Assembly (NCBI RefSeq): GCF_000523275.1
Contig: NZ_ATHQ01000001.1
Coordinates: forward strand, 381,001-445,000
DNA: 64,000 nt
Direction of reading: 5' to 3'
Source of the DNA: Lebetimonas sp. JH292
Lineage (GTDB): Bacteria; Campylobacterota; Campylobacteria; Campylobacterales; Nautiliaceae
Shown here in pieces: positions 1 to 8,967 of the stretch; positions within the stretch are counted from its first letter, which is position 1, and the number at the start of each line of letters is the position of its first letter. Made by a program: the position numbers and the translations under genes. The notes below the pieces were generated by a model. It was not told the origin of the DNA, ran no database searches, and saw only the letters and a program-made list of their open reading frames with translations.

Positions 1-1
1 A

Positions 2-1163
2 TTAATCAAAAAAACAAAAACTCTAAAAAAAGAAATAATTGGCAGTCTGTATCCCAGTGTTTCAATTTTTGCCAGTAGCGAGCATTTTTCATCTCCAACA
101 AATATAAAACCCCTGCCTCCAACTAAATCACAACAAATTGGAATGCAGCATGGAGGTTATTGGTTTTCTCAAAATATAAATAAAATCGGCTTTTCTGCTT
201 CTATGCCAATTTTTGTAAAAAATATATACGATACTAAAAGCAAAATTTCCCATCTGTTAATTGCAAGCAAATATAAAGCAAAAATTAATCTTTTAAAAAG
301 AGAAAGTCTATTAATTACACTTCTTAGTAAATACAACTATTTAATAAAATTAAAAAAAGCTTTAAATGATGAAAAAAATTCAATTGAAACAACTCTTAAT
401 GCCATTAATGTTGGTGTAAAAGTTGGAAGAATTCCGGCATTTAACGCTCTAAGATTAAAAGATGCCTTAAATCAGATAAATATAAAAATCTCAGGCATTA
501 ATACACAAATCGATTCCAAACGGTTACAGAAAATTTTATAAATTAACAAAAATAAAATTAAATAAACCGTTACCAATTGAAATAGACTCAAATATTCAAA
601 AAAAATCTTTTTTAGCTGTTAAACCTTTAAAAGAAAATTTAAAAGCAAGTGAATATGATGTAAAAACAGCAAAAGATTCATTCTGGCCAAAACTTATGCT
701 ACAAGTAAAAGGATACAGGGCATTTGCTAATGCATATAACAATGATGAACATTTAGCACTAAACTATGCAAGCGCTGGAATTTATATTAGTTGGAATATT
801 TTTAACAAAAAAAACAATGCTGAAATAGAAAAAGCAAAAATAGACAAACTAAAAAATGCCCTAACAATACAAAAAACAATAAAAGATTTAAATGCAAATG
901 TTTTAAAAATAACAGCATCTCTTAAAGAGATTAAAAAATCAATTTCTTTAGCTCAAAATTCAATTGAAATAAGAGAAGAGCTATTAAAAGGAGCAAAAGC
1001 GGCGTTTAAATTAAATAGAATGACAGTAGATGATTATTTAAAATATGAAGACAATTTAGCATTTGCTAAAGCCAACTTAGCAAATCTGATAGCAAACAAA
1101 AACTCATTAATCGCTAACTTAGCATTTATTTATGGAAATAACTTAGAAAGGATATTCAAATGA
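2..1163 (+). pseudogene. TolC-family outer-membrane efflux protein, 5'-truncated by window edge and frameshifted
   Basis: The reading frame is already open at the left edge (SLYPSVSIFASSEHF is read upstream of the first ATG) and stops at 541. A second frame, open from about 486, continues with FYKLTKIKLNKPLPIEID and runs to 1163. The two parts together give the long alpha-helical, Asn/Lys-rich repeat halves of a TolC-family channel. The frame change must lie between 486 and 541, because the second frame has a stop at 483. Its stop overlaps the ATG of the membrane fusion protein gene (ATGA), so this is the first visible gene of a tripartite efflux operon. Either the frameshift is real and the pump lacks its dedicated outer-membrane channel, or one base is wrong in the assembly. 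The family call is from overall pattern and context only. Confidence 0.72.
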
Positions 1164-2245
1164 AAAAATTAATTGCTTGGAGTGTTGTAATATTAGTTAC
1201 AATAGGTTTAGTAATAGGTGGAGTAAAATTAATTAAAAAAAGAAGAGCAGAAGATGCAAAACTAAAAACAGCTACAATTTTTCCAATCGTTATAAAAACT
1301 GTTAATCCTAAAAATCAGGCTACATTAACATATCCATATTTAGCATTAGTTAAAAATAATTCACAAGTTACAGTTACAACAAAATTCGCAGGGGAAATTA
1401 AATGTATTGCAAATCTTGGAGGATATGTTACAAAAGGTGAAACAGTTGCAAAAATAGATGATTCACATTTAAAAGCTTCTCTTAAAGCTACAAATGAAAA
1501 AATCAAATCAATTAAAAATAAACTAAATGCAGAATATGTAACACTTAAAAATTTAATTGCTACTCATAAAAGAACAAAAGCCCTTTTAAATGTAAAAATG
1601 GCAAGTATTGAACAGTATCAAGCAGAAGAGAGTAAATTAGCTTCACTTAAAGCACAAATTGCAGCTGATAAAAATACTTTGCATTCTTTAAAAGCTCAAA
1701 AAGCTGCAATACTTAATGATTTAAAATATACTAATATAACTTCGCCAATTGATGGTGTTATTGCTCAAAAATTTGCAAATAAAGGTGATAATGCATTTCC
1801 AGGAAAACCTCTAATAACTATTGCATCAAATAGTGGAAATTATCTGTTTATAGCAACTCCTGATAATTTCAAAAAAGCTATTTATAAAAATAAAATGTAT
1901 AATTTAATTCCACTTCATTCTACATTTAACGGAGTGCCTGCTTATAAAATTGATGTAAATGATACTAATTTGATTTTAGGAGAAAAAGTAAAAATAAAAC
2001 TTGTAAGCTTTAGCGGAAATGCAACAATATTGCCTTATGATGCAATACTTAGTATAAACGGTAAAAATTATGTATTTATTCCAAATGGAAATAAAGCCGA
2101 GATTCAAAAAGTTCATATTTTAGCAAAAGGTACTGAAGGTGTGGCAATAAAAGAAAACATCAGCTCATCTGTAATAGAAGCAAAACCTGATATTTTATTA
2201 AGAATTAAAGCAGGATACCCAATTAAAATGGTGAGTAGTGAGTAG
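1160..2245 (+). CDS. RND efflux periplasmic adaptor (HlyD/MFP family)
   Basis: This 361-residue periplasmic adaptor would link an inner-membrane RND pump to a TolC channel. An N-terminal membrane anchor (about residues 7-24) is followed by a lipoyl-like half (GEIKCIANLGGYVTKGETVAKID), a Lys/Ala-rich helical hairpin (about 105-190), the second lipoyl half (YTNITSPIDGVIAQKFANKGD) and beta-barrel domains. This is the usual order for the family. The start overlaps the stop of the upstream TolC gene by ATGA. The last residues (KMVSSE) and the stop are encoded by the first units of a 7-bp repeat array, so the natural C terminus may have been replaced by repeat sequence. The RND gene follows after a 142-bp repeat-filled gap. 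Substrate is unknown. Confidence 0.88.
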   Translation: MKKLIAWSVVILVTIGLVIGGVKLIKKRRAEDAKLKTATIFPIVIKTVNPKNQATLTYPYLALVKNNSQVTVTTKFAGEIKCIANLGGYVTKGETVAKIDDSHLKASLKATNEKIKSIKNKLNAEYVTLKNLIATHKRTKALLNVKMASIEQYQAEESKLASLKAQIAADKNTLHSLKAQKAAILNDLKYTNITSPIDGVIAQKFANKGDNAFPGKPLITIASNSGNYLFIATPDNFKKAIYKNKMYNLIPLHSTFNGVPAYKIDVNDTNLILGEKVKIKLVSFSGNATILPYDAILSINGKNYVFIPNGNKAEIQKVHILAKGTEGVAIKENISSSVIEAKPDILLRIKAGYPIKMVSSE

Positions 2246-2293
2246 TGAGTGGTGAGTGGTGAGTGGTGAGTAGTGAGTGGTGAGTAGTGAGTG
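2231..2293 (+). repeat. Heptanucleotide tandem array, GTGAGTA/GTGAGTG x9
   Basis: Nine consecutive 7-bp units (GTGAGTA or GTGAGTG) are read on the plus strand. The array begins inside the last codons of the adaptor gene and supplies its stop codon. On this strand the array carries TGA and TAG in all three frames; on the other strand it has no stop. The same words recur at many gene junctions in the window. Confidence 0.95.
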
Positions 2294-2301
2294 GTCAAAA
2301 A

Positions 2302-2372
2302 ATCAAGTTCCAAGTGAAAAGTGAGCTTTGCTCACCTGGCTATCAAAAGCGGCTATGGTGAAAAATTAAAAG
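2302..2372 (+). repeat. Composite dispersed repeat with hairpin, efflux operon copy
   Basis: Directly after the array come drifting 7-mers (CAAGTTC, CAAGTGA, AAAGTGA), then a perfect hairpin GTGAGC-TTT-GCTCAC at 2321-2335, then CTGGCTATCAAAAGCGGC, a degenerate version of the GGCCGCTT/AAGCGGCC palindrome seen elsewhere. The order (AAAGTGAGC, TTTGCTCA, CTGGC, palindrome, ATGGTGAAAA) matches the minus-strand copy inside the magIII gene near 22.65 kb. It lies between the adaptor and pump genes and could affect their relative expression. Confidence 0.8.
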
Positions 2373-2387
2373 TGTAAAGGATAAAAG

Positions 2388-5300
2388 ATGTTTGAATTTT
2401 TTTATAAAAGAGGTTACCTATTAACCGCGATAATTATAGGAATGTTTGTATTTGGGGTTTTAGGGCTTATTAAAATGCCAAAAAATCTTTTTCCTGATGC
2501 AAACAGACCTGAAGTTGTAATATTCACAACCGTCCCCGGTGCAACTCCAAGCGTAGTTGCAACAATGGTATCAAAACCTATTGAAGAAGAGATGGGGACA
2601 CTTAGTAATGTATATGAAATTAAATCTACAAATGTTCCAAATTTCTCAATAGTTCATGTTGTATTTGATTACAAAAAAGGACTCCAGGCAGCAGCTGTTG
2701 ATGTAAACAATGCCCTAAACCGTATAAAAGGCAAATTACCTCCAAATGCTACACCTGCAATATATTTAGTAGGAGATTTTACACTTCCTGTAGATGTTTT
2801 TTCTCTTTATCCAAAAAACAATTCTATCAATTTGGCTGAAATCAGAAAAATTGCCGAGAGTTACATAAAACCAAAACTTCTTTCATCCCCTAATATCGGA
2901 AATGTTGAAGTTTTCGGCGGATATCAAAGCGCGGTAATGATAAAACTTGACCCTAAAAAAATGAAAAAATATAACCTAACACTCGATAAAGTAATAAATA
3001 TTATTAGAGCTACAAATAAAGATTTACCTATCGGTTTTATAAAAAGCAAAGACGGATTTTTAACTTTAAGTTTTTACGGTGAAAAAGATGATGTTAAAAA
3101 GCTAAAAGTTAGCTTTATCTTGCCAAATATTAAATTAAAAGATATAGCTGATATTAAATGGACATATCAAACAAATAACAGCGGATATATAGGAGATGAC
3201 AAACCTTCCATTGCAATTTCAGTTCAGAGGGCTCCAGGTGGAAGCGTTTTAGATACTGCAAAAGCCGCCAGAGCTATAATGAAACAAATTCAAAAAGAAT
3301 ATCCAAATATAGCTGTAAAAATTGCTGATACTCAAGTAGAGCTTGTTGAAACTGCAAATACAAATATGCTTGAAGCTTTACGTGACGCCATTATTTATAC
3401 ACTTTTAGTATTACTTATTTTCCTTGGAAACTTCAGGGCGATTGTTGCAGCCGGATTTTCTATCCCAATGGTGTTTTTTGGAACAATTGCTTTTCTTTAC
3501 CTAACGGGTCAGGGATTAAACATCGTGATTTACACTGCCATTATATTGGCCCTCGGAATGCTAACAGACGATGCAGTTGTTGTGCTTGAAAATATTGAAA
3601 GACACTTAGAAGAAAAAGAGAGCTTAAAAGATGCAATATATTATGGGACAAAAGAAGTTTTAAAACCTATTTTTGCAGGGACAATTTCTACAATTGCAAT
3701 TACATTTCCTTTAATGTTTGCCGGCGGCTTTCCTCAAAAAATATTCAGACCGTTAATTGAAACATTGATTATAGCGCTTCTTATCAGCTGGTTTTTATCT
3801 ATTACCTTTATTCCGAAACTATCGCTTCTTTTATATAAAAACGGTTTTGAAAAAACAAAAATAGAAAAATTCTTTGAAATACTTTATCAAAAAACCATAG
3901 GAAAACTTATAATCCCTTATGTAGGAATAATTAAATTCTCAAACGGAAAATTTTATCCTCTAAGAAGAATGCTTATTATGGCGGCGGCAGTATTCACATT
4001 AATGCTAAGCCTTAAAAACATTATGCCGACAATCGGAAGAGATACAATGCCTCCTATGGATACTGGTATTATGAAAGTAAGCTTGGAATTTTCAAACAAC
4101 ATTAATGCAGATGAGGCTAAAAAAAGACTAATTCCATTCTTTGCATGGTTAGATAAACAACCTTGGCTTGAGAAAAGTTCAGTATCAATCGGGACTGAAA
4201 AAGGTGTTTTATCCCTTGGAGGCGGAGGTGCCGGAAACAGTGTAGGAATGACTATTACCGCCGTAAACAGATTTAAAAGAAAAAAAACAATCTGGCAGCT
4301 TGAAAATGAAATAAGAGAGCATTTAGCAAATCTGCACGGAATAAAAAAACTTGCAGTATTTGATTTTGGTGCAACACCTCTTTCTACAATAAGTGCGCCT
4401 CTTGATATTGAAATTAGAAGCGAAAATTACGAAAACTTACCAGATATTGCACACAGGGTCGAAAGACTTCTATATAACATAAAAGGTCTTACAACTATAA
4501 AAACAAGCTGGGACAAAGATATGCAAGAAGCTGTTATTAAAATAGATAAAAATAAAGCCTTAAGTTATGGAGTAACTCCACTTCAGATAATTTCGCAAAT
4601 TGCCTTAAATGATAAAGTAGCAACAATTAATTCAGACTTAAGCAGTATGAATGTGCAGTTTGTAAGGGTTAGATTTAATAAAAACTATGAAAATATGGAA
4701 AGTTTAAAATATTTGTTAATTTCTACACCAAAAGGAGTTATTCCTTTAAAAGAAATAGCTACAATAAAACCAGATTTTACTTATAATAAAATTACAAGAG
4801 ACGATTTACTCTACTCAATTGATGTGGAAGGATACAGAGCTAAAAGACCTGTTAGTAAAATTACAGCTGACGCTGATAATATATTACATAAAGCGGAAAT
4901 CAAAAATTACGAACAGGCCGGTGACATAAAAGAGATGAAAGATTCATTTTCAAGAATGATTAAAGCAATTGCTATTGGTATAATTGTATTAATTCTAACT
5001 TTAAGCGTTGTTTATGAATCATTTAGACTTGCATTTATTATGATTTTAGTATTGCCTCTTTCTATGATTGGGGCGGCATGGGGAATGCTGATTATGCACA
5101 AACCTTCATGTATGCCAAGTTTAATGGGTACACTGCTTCTTTTTGGAATTATTATCAAAAACGCGGTATTGCTTATTGACTTTTATAAAAATTATAAAAA
5201 AGAAGGCAATAGACCTTACGATGCTGCACTTCAGGCTATCAGGGTCAGATTCAGGCCTGTTATGATGACAGCTTTTGGTACAATTGCCGGTATGATTCCT

Positions 5301-5483
5301 ATTGCTCTTGAACAAGCTGTAGGGCTTGAGAGACTCTCACCTCTTGCCGATGTTGCAATTGGCGGACTTTTAATAGGAACTCTTCTTACACTTGTATATG
5401 TTCCAATGATTTCATACGCAACAGACCCGGATAATAAAAAAACAAATATTTTCGAAAAAATGGAAGAAGAATTAGAAAAATAA
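2388..5483 (+). CDS. RND efflux pump, inner-membrane transporter (AcrB family)
   Basis: This 1031-residue protein has the full length and duplicated layout of an AcrB/MexB-type proton-driven exporter: TM1 at about 10-30, a large periplasmic loop (about 35-320), a TM2-TM6 block with the proton-relay segment LALGMLTDDAVVVLENIER, a second periplasmic loop (about 545-850) and a second TM block ending near residue 1010. The second half carries FGIIIKNAVLLIDF. A purine-rich ribosome site (AAAGGATAAAAG) precedes the ATG. It forms an operon with the adaptor and the broken TolC gene upstream. The sequence does not tell whether the substrate is drugs, metals or lipids. Confidence 0.93.
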   Translation: MFEFFYKRGYLLTAIIIGMFVFGVLGLIKMPKNLFPDANRPEVVIFTTVPGATPSVVATMVSKPIEEEMGTLSNVYEIKSTNVPNFSIVHVVFDYKKGLQAAAVDVNNALNRIKGKLPPNATPAIYLVGDFTLPVDVFSLYPKNNSINLAEIRKIAESYIKPKLLSSPNIGNVEVFGGYQSAVMIKLDPKKMKKYNLTLDKVINIIRATNKDLPIGFIKSKDGFLTLSFYGEKDDVKKLKVSFILPNIKLKDIADIKWTYQTNNSGYIGDDKPSIAISVQRAPGGSVLDTAKAARAIMKQIQKEYPNIAVKIADTQVELVETANTNMLEALRDAIIYTLLVLLIFLGNFRAIVAAGFSIPMVFFGTIAFLYLTGQGLNIVIYTAIILALGMLTDDAVVVLENIERHLEEKESLKDAIYYGTKEVLKPIFAGTISTIAITFPLMFAGGFPQKIFRPLIETLIIALLISWFLSITFIPKLSLLLYKNGFEKTKIEKFFEILYQKTIGKLIIPYVGIIKFSNGKFYPLRRMLIMAAAVFTLMLSLKNIMPTIGRDTMPPMDTGIMKVSLEFSNNINADEAKKRLIPFFAWLDKQPWLEKSSVSIGTEKGVLSLGGGGAGNSVGMTITAVNRFKRKKTIWQLENEIREHLANLHGIKKLAVFDFGATPLSTISAPLDIEIRSENYENLPDIAHRVERLLYNIKGLTTIKTSWDKDMQEAVIKIDKNKALSYGVTPLQIISQIALNDKVATINSDLSSMNVQFVRVRFNKNYENMESLKYLLISTPKGVIPLKEIATIKPDFTYNKITRDDLLYSIDVEGYRAKRPVSKITADADNILHKAEIKNYEQAGDIKEMKDSFSRMIKAIAIGIIVLILTLSVVYESFRLAFIMILVLPLSMIGAAWGMLIMHKPSCMPSLMGTLLLFGIIIKNAVLLIDFYKNYKKEGNRPYDAALQAIRVRFRPVMMTAFGTIAGMIPIALEQAVGLERLSPLADVAIGGLLIGTLLTLVYVPMISYATDPDNKKTNIFEKMEEELEK

Positions 5484-5495
5484 TTCTTCTTTTAC

Positions 5496-5524
5496 TTGCA
5501 AAAATAAAAAAAATGAGTTATAAT
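5496..5524 (+). promoter_or_regulatory. Sigma70-type promoter before the rhodanese gene
   Basis: TTGCAA at 5496-5501 and a perfect TATAAT at 5519-5524 are separated by 17 bp. AAGGAG follows shortly before the ATG at 5556. It fits the start of a new transcription unit after the RND gene. Confidence 0.6.
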
Positions 5525-5555
5525 TCATTTACTAACCAGTAAGTAAGGAGAATAA

Positions 5556-5912
5556 ATGACAAAATACGCAACACCACAAGGTCAAAATGAAATTAAAATT
5601 TCACTTGAAGAGTTTAAAAAAGAATTTAACGAAGGCAATGCAGTATTAATCGATATTAGAATGCCTTTTGAAAAAAAAGTATGGAAATTACCTTTTGCTC
5701 TTGATATTCCAGCAAATGAGCTTGAAAACAGACTAAATGAAATTCCAAAAGATAAACTAATCGTAACTGCATGTCCGGGAAACAGCAGAAGTTCTTTTGC
5801 AGCAGCTTTTCTTAAAGAAAAAGGTTATAATGCAAAATTTTTAGTAGAAGGATTGCTTGAGCTTATGAAAGCGTTTAAAGGCGGAAAAGCAAAAGAGCTT
5901 AAGGTAGATTAA
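5556..5912 (+). CDS. Single-domain rhodanese (sulfurtransferase)
   Basis: A 118-residue single-domain rhodanese. The opening VLIDIRMPFE motif is at about 30-39 and the active-site loop CPGNSRS at 73-79, with Cys73 as the predicted persulfide-forming residue. It lacks a signal peptide and should be cytoplasmic, carrying sulfane sulfur. It begins an operon-like run: its TAA overlaps the next ATG by one base (TAATG), and a TauE/SafE exporter follows, so a role in sulfur handling is a reasonable inference. A near-consensus promoter and AAGGAG lie just upstream. Confidence 0.88.
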   Translation: MTKYATPQGQNEIKISLEEFKKEFNEGNAVLIDIRMPFEKKVWKLPFALDIPANELENRLNEIPKDKLIVTACPGNSRSSFAAAFLKEKGYNAKFLVEGLLELMKAFKGGKAKELKVD

Positions 5913-6163
5913 TGTATGAATCTTGTTATCCTTTAAATGAAGGAGAAATTTTAAATGAGGCTCACAAAGATTGGCCTCTTTTTGTTTTAGATATTTACGG
6001 AAGTAAATTAGAAACTCTAAAAATCTCAAAAAGAATAATGTGCACTTTAAAACACCTGCCTCTTAGACTTCAGGTTTTTTATCATCACGATACATTAAAA
6101 GCAATTGAAGTTGGCTGTGGAAAAGACCCTTGTATTAAAGATGAATGGAAAAATTCTCTTTGA
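5912..6163 (+). CDS. Conserved-looking 83-residue protein of unknown function
   Basis: I do not recognise this 83-residue protein. Its start codon overlaps the rhodanese stop (TAATG), which supports real translation and coupling. It has four cysteines (MYESCY, RIMCTLK, EVGCGKDPC) and a His pair in VFYHHDTL, so metal or persulfide binding is possible but not shown. There is no signal peptide or membrane segment. A 29-residue frame overlaps its end, so an alternative is that the 83-aa frame is the larger part of a frameshifted protein. Confidence 0.6.
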   Translation: MYESCYPLNEGEILNEAHKDWPLFVLDIYGSKLETLKISKRIMCTLKHLPLRLQVFYHHDTLKAIEVGCGKDPCIKDEWKNSL

Positions 6164-6230
6164 AGGACTTATTCAGGCAGAAGAGATAAAAGAAATTTTT
6201 GAAAAACTGTTAAAGGTAAAAAATGCATGA
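6141..6230 (+). CDS. Possible 29-residue ORF bridging to the TauE gene
   Basis: The frame MNGKILFEGLIQAEEI... (29 residues) starts inside the end of the 83-aa gene and ends over the start codon of the exporter gene (GCATGA). It is amphipathic helical in character. It may be a coupling leader, or the out-of-frame tail of the 83-aa protein after a frameshift. Weakly supported. Confidence 0.3.
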   Translation: MNGKILFEGLIQAEEIKEIFEKLLKVKNA

Positions 6231-6984
6231 ATTACTTTATTACGGGGAATTTTTTATTTTAACACTGATATTTTCTACTGTTTTCGCAATGGGCGGAGTC
6301 GGTTCGGCCATTGTTTTAGTACCCCTTTTTAATTCACTTGGACTTCCTTTAAATGTGGCAAAGGCTTTCGGGCTTTTTATAAATTCAATGAGCACAATTA
6401 CTGCCAGTATTATGAACTTTTTAAGGGGAGTTCTTGATATAAGAGCCACTCTTCCTCTTGCAATTTCTTCAATTATAGGGGCGCCTATCGGCGCATATTC
6501 AAGCAAATTTATCCCGCCTGTTTATGTAAAAATTCTTCTGGCTTTATTTATTATATTAGCCGTATTTTTAATGTTTAAAAAGAAAAAAGAAGCCAAATTT
6601 AATTATACAAAACAGTGGGTAATGGTTGCTTTAGGTTTAAGTGTCGGTTTTTTATCCGGACTTATGGGAGTAGGTGGAGGGAGTTTAATTTTACCTGCTT
6701 TGATTTTACTCGGATTTGATGCAAAAGTGTCCGCTTATATGGTAAGTTTTGTCCTTCCGTTTTCAACGCTCAGCGGATTTTTTACGTACTTAAGCATTAC
6801 ACATATAGACTGGATTATGCTTTTAAATGTAAGTGCAGCCGCAATTTTAGGAGGATATTTGGGTGATAAAATAATGCATTACCGCTTAACACCTCAGCAG
6901 GTTAAAAAATTAATTGCTATTATTTTAATTTTGCTGGATATAAAAATTATTTATTCAATTTTACATTATTATCATTTGGTTTAA
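6223..6984 (+). CDS. TauE/SafE-family membrane permease
   Basis: This 253-residue protein has about eight hydrophobic segments in two homologous halves, each with a glycine-rich signature: GGVGSAIVLVPLF near residue 24 and SGLMGVGGGSLILPAL near residue 145. These are the hallmarks of the TauE/SafE (formerly DUF81) family, whose members export sulfite, sulfoacetate and related organosulfur anions. Its place after a rhodanese gene favours a sulfur-compound substrate, but this is inference. The start follows AAAGGTAAAAA. Confidence 0.88.
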   Translation: MHELLYYGEFFILTLIFSTVFAMGGVGSAIVLVPLFNSLGLPLNVAKAFGLFINSMSTITASIMNFLRGVLDIRATLPLAISSIIGAPIGAYSSKFIPPVYVKILLALFIILAVFLMFKKKKEAKFNYTKQWVMVALGLSVGFLSGLMGVGGGSLILPALILLGFDAKVSAYMVSFVLPFSTLSGFFTYLSITHIDWIMLLNVSAAAILGGYLGDKIMHYRLTPQQVKKLIAIILILLDIKIIYSILHYYHLV

Positions 6985-6993
6985 GGAGAAAGA

Positions 6994-7230
6994 ATGCATA
7001 GAATCTTAGCAAAACTAGCCGACTGGCTGATAGAAAAAGAAGAAAAAGAAGCGGAAAAATGTGATATTCCTGATGAAGTAATAGATGAATGGCTTGAAAT
7101 TTTAAAAGAAAGAAAAAAAGAGTTAAAAGAAACAGCACCTCATTCAGAAGAATATGATATGATAAAAGAATTAATTAAAAAAGTTGAGCATATTAAGGAG
7201 CTTAGAGCCAAAAAATGCGCAATAAAATAA
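6994..7230 (+). CDS. Charged helical 78-residue protein, unknown function
   Basis: A 78-residue protein rich in Glu and Lys, predicted almost entirely helical (LADWLIEKEEKEAEK, LKERKKELKETA). It starts 10 bp after the TauE stop with AAGGAGAAAG as ribosome site, so it is the likely last gene of the rhodanese operon. It has two cysteines (EKCDIP and KKCAIK). I do not recognise the family. Confidence 0.6.
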   Translation: MHRILAKLADWLIEKEEKEAEKCDIPDEVIDEWLEILKERKKELKETAPHSEEYDMIKELIKKVEHIKELRAKKCAIK

Positions 7231-7341
7231 ATAAACAATCATAAATTTAAATATCTAAAACTACATTGATAAAAATATTACCGCCAAGCCCTTTTTTGCT
7301 ATACTTATAAAATATTACAAAAAAGGCATATTGGGTATACA

Positions 7342-7717
7342 ATGAAAAAAATTAAAGAGCTTGAAAAATTTGAAAAGCCAAGAGAAAAAGCCGTATTGCT
7401 TGGAAGCGGTGTTAAAGGAAAAGATGTTATTAAACTTTCACGGGAAATTGTAAAAATTTTAAAAAATGACTTTGATGAAATCAACATAGAAAAACTTCTT
7501 CAAATCCACGGGCTTGGTATTGTAAAACAATATAAAACTGTCACCTCAGCTAAAGATATTTATGAAGAACTGAAAGAATTCTATGATAAAAAACAGGAAT
7601 ATTGTATTATTGTAGCGCATAACCATCCATCAGGAAATCTTACTCATTGAACTGTTAGACCATATAATTTTTAGTAAAAATGGATTTATAAGTTTGCAAC
7701 AAAAAGGAATTTTATAA
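7342..7717 (+). pseudogene. radC: radC remnant with two internal deletions
   Basis: The N-terminal part (REKAVLLGSGVKGKDVIKLSREI) and the HNHPSG metal motif of the RadC JAB/MPN domain are present, but most of the stretch between the helix-hairpin region and HNHPSG is missing (FYDKKQEYCIIVAHNHPSG). After the stop at 7650, the other frame gives the canonical C terminus ELLDHIIFSKNGFISLQQKGIL up to 7717, without the usual linker after HNHPSG. RadC-family genes often sit in accessory islands. Here it is the first of a row of broken genes, and its last base overlaps the hsdM start. It should be non-functional. Confidence 0.82.
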
Positions 7718-8870
7718 TGGCAAAGAAAAAAAACAGTGAAACTTTTGAGCAAAGCTTATGGAAAGCGGCCGATAAACTGAGGAAAAATATTGATGGAATA
7801 TAAGCATGTGGTTTTAGGGCTTATATTTTTACGCTACATATCAGAAGCATTTGAGGATTTGTATGAAAAACTCAAAAAAGGAGAAGGTGAATACGAAGGA
7901 GCGGTTTATGCAAGGGGGAATATTGACCCTATTGCTCTTGGGGGATTAATTGATTTATTTAGCAATATTGCAATAAACGAGGCAAAAGAAAAAACTTCAG
8001 ATATTTTAGGGCATGTGTTTGAATATTTTTTAGGGGAATTTGCGCTTGCTGAAGGAAAAAAAGGCGGTCAATTCTATACTCCAAGAAGTGTTGTTGAGCT
8101 TTTAGTTGAGATGCTTGAACCATACCGTGGAAGAGTGTTTGACCCATGCTGTGGAAGTGGCGGGATGTTTGTGCAATCAGAAAAATTTGTGCAGGAACAT
8201 CAAGGAAAAATCAACGATATATCCATTTACGGGCAGGAGAGCAACCAGACAACCTGGCGGCTTTGTAAAATGAATCTTGCAATTAGAGGTATTGACAGCT
8301 CACAGGTAAAATGGAATCCAGAAGGCTCTTTTCTAAACGATGCCCACAAAGACTTAAAGTCAAGATGCAAGATGGAAATATGGCGTGCCGCCTGCTGGCA
8401 ACGCAAACTATGCATGGATTCAACACTTCATCTTTCACCTTGCACCTCATGGAAAAGCTGGCTTTGTCTTAGCAAAAGGAGCACTTACTACAAAACAGAG
8501 TGCAGAATATGAGATAAGAAAAAATATGATTGAAGATGATATTGTAGATTGTATTGTAAATTTACCTGCAAAACTATTTTTAAATACGCAAATTCCGGCA
8601 TCTTTATGGTTTTTGAGAAAAAATAAAACTACAAGAAAAAAACAGATACTATTTATTGATGCAAGGGATATGAGATATTAAAAAAATAGCAGATAAAAAC
8701 TATGAAGATATAAAAGGATTTTGCAAATCCGCTACCATTGAAGAGGTAAGAGAGCTTGATTATGTATTAACACCCGGGCGTTATGTGGGACTTGCCAAAG
8801 GTTTAATAAATTAAAAGCCCAGTTTTTAGAGCAGTTAGCTGAAGAAGAGAAGCTCAATAAATTGATATAA
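7717..8870 (+). pseudogene. hsdM: hsdM remnant (type I restriction-modification methyltransferase)
   Basis: Pieces in several frames rebuild Hsd[15 protein letters not shown] (7717-7801), then [20 protein letters not shown] through [13 protein letters not shown] (SAM motif I) to [10 protein letters not shown] (about 8360), then [14 protein letters not shown] onward to the end at 8681, then [32 protein letters not shown] and [23 protein letters not shown]. The catalytic motif IV (NPPF) and its neighbours are deleted between DLK and KYGVPP, so no active methyltransferase can be made. At least three frame breaks and two short deletions are visible. The same pattern continues through the rest of the island. 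Confidence 0.88.
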
Positions 8871-8967
8871 GAAAATATGGAAAAGATAGATATGAAGGGT
8901 AAAAGAAAAGTTGTATTGAAAAAAACTCTCCCTCATAAATGTATAAGAGACAATCCAAAAGCAGGTA

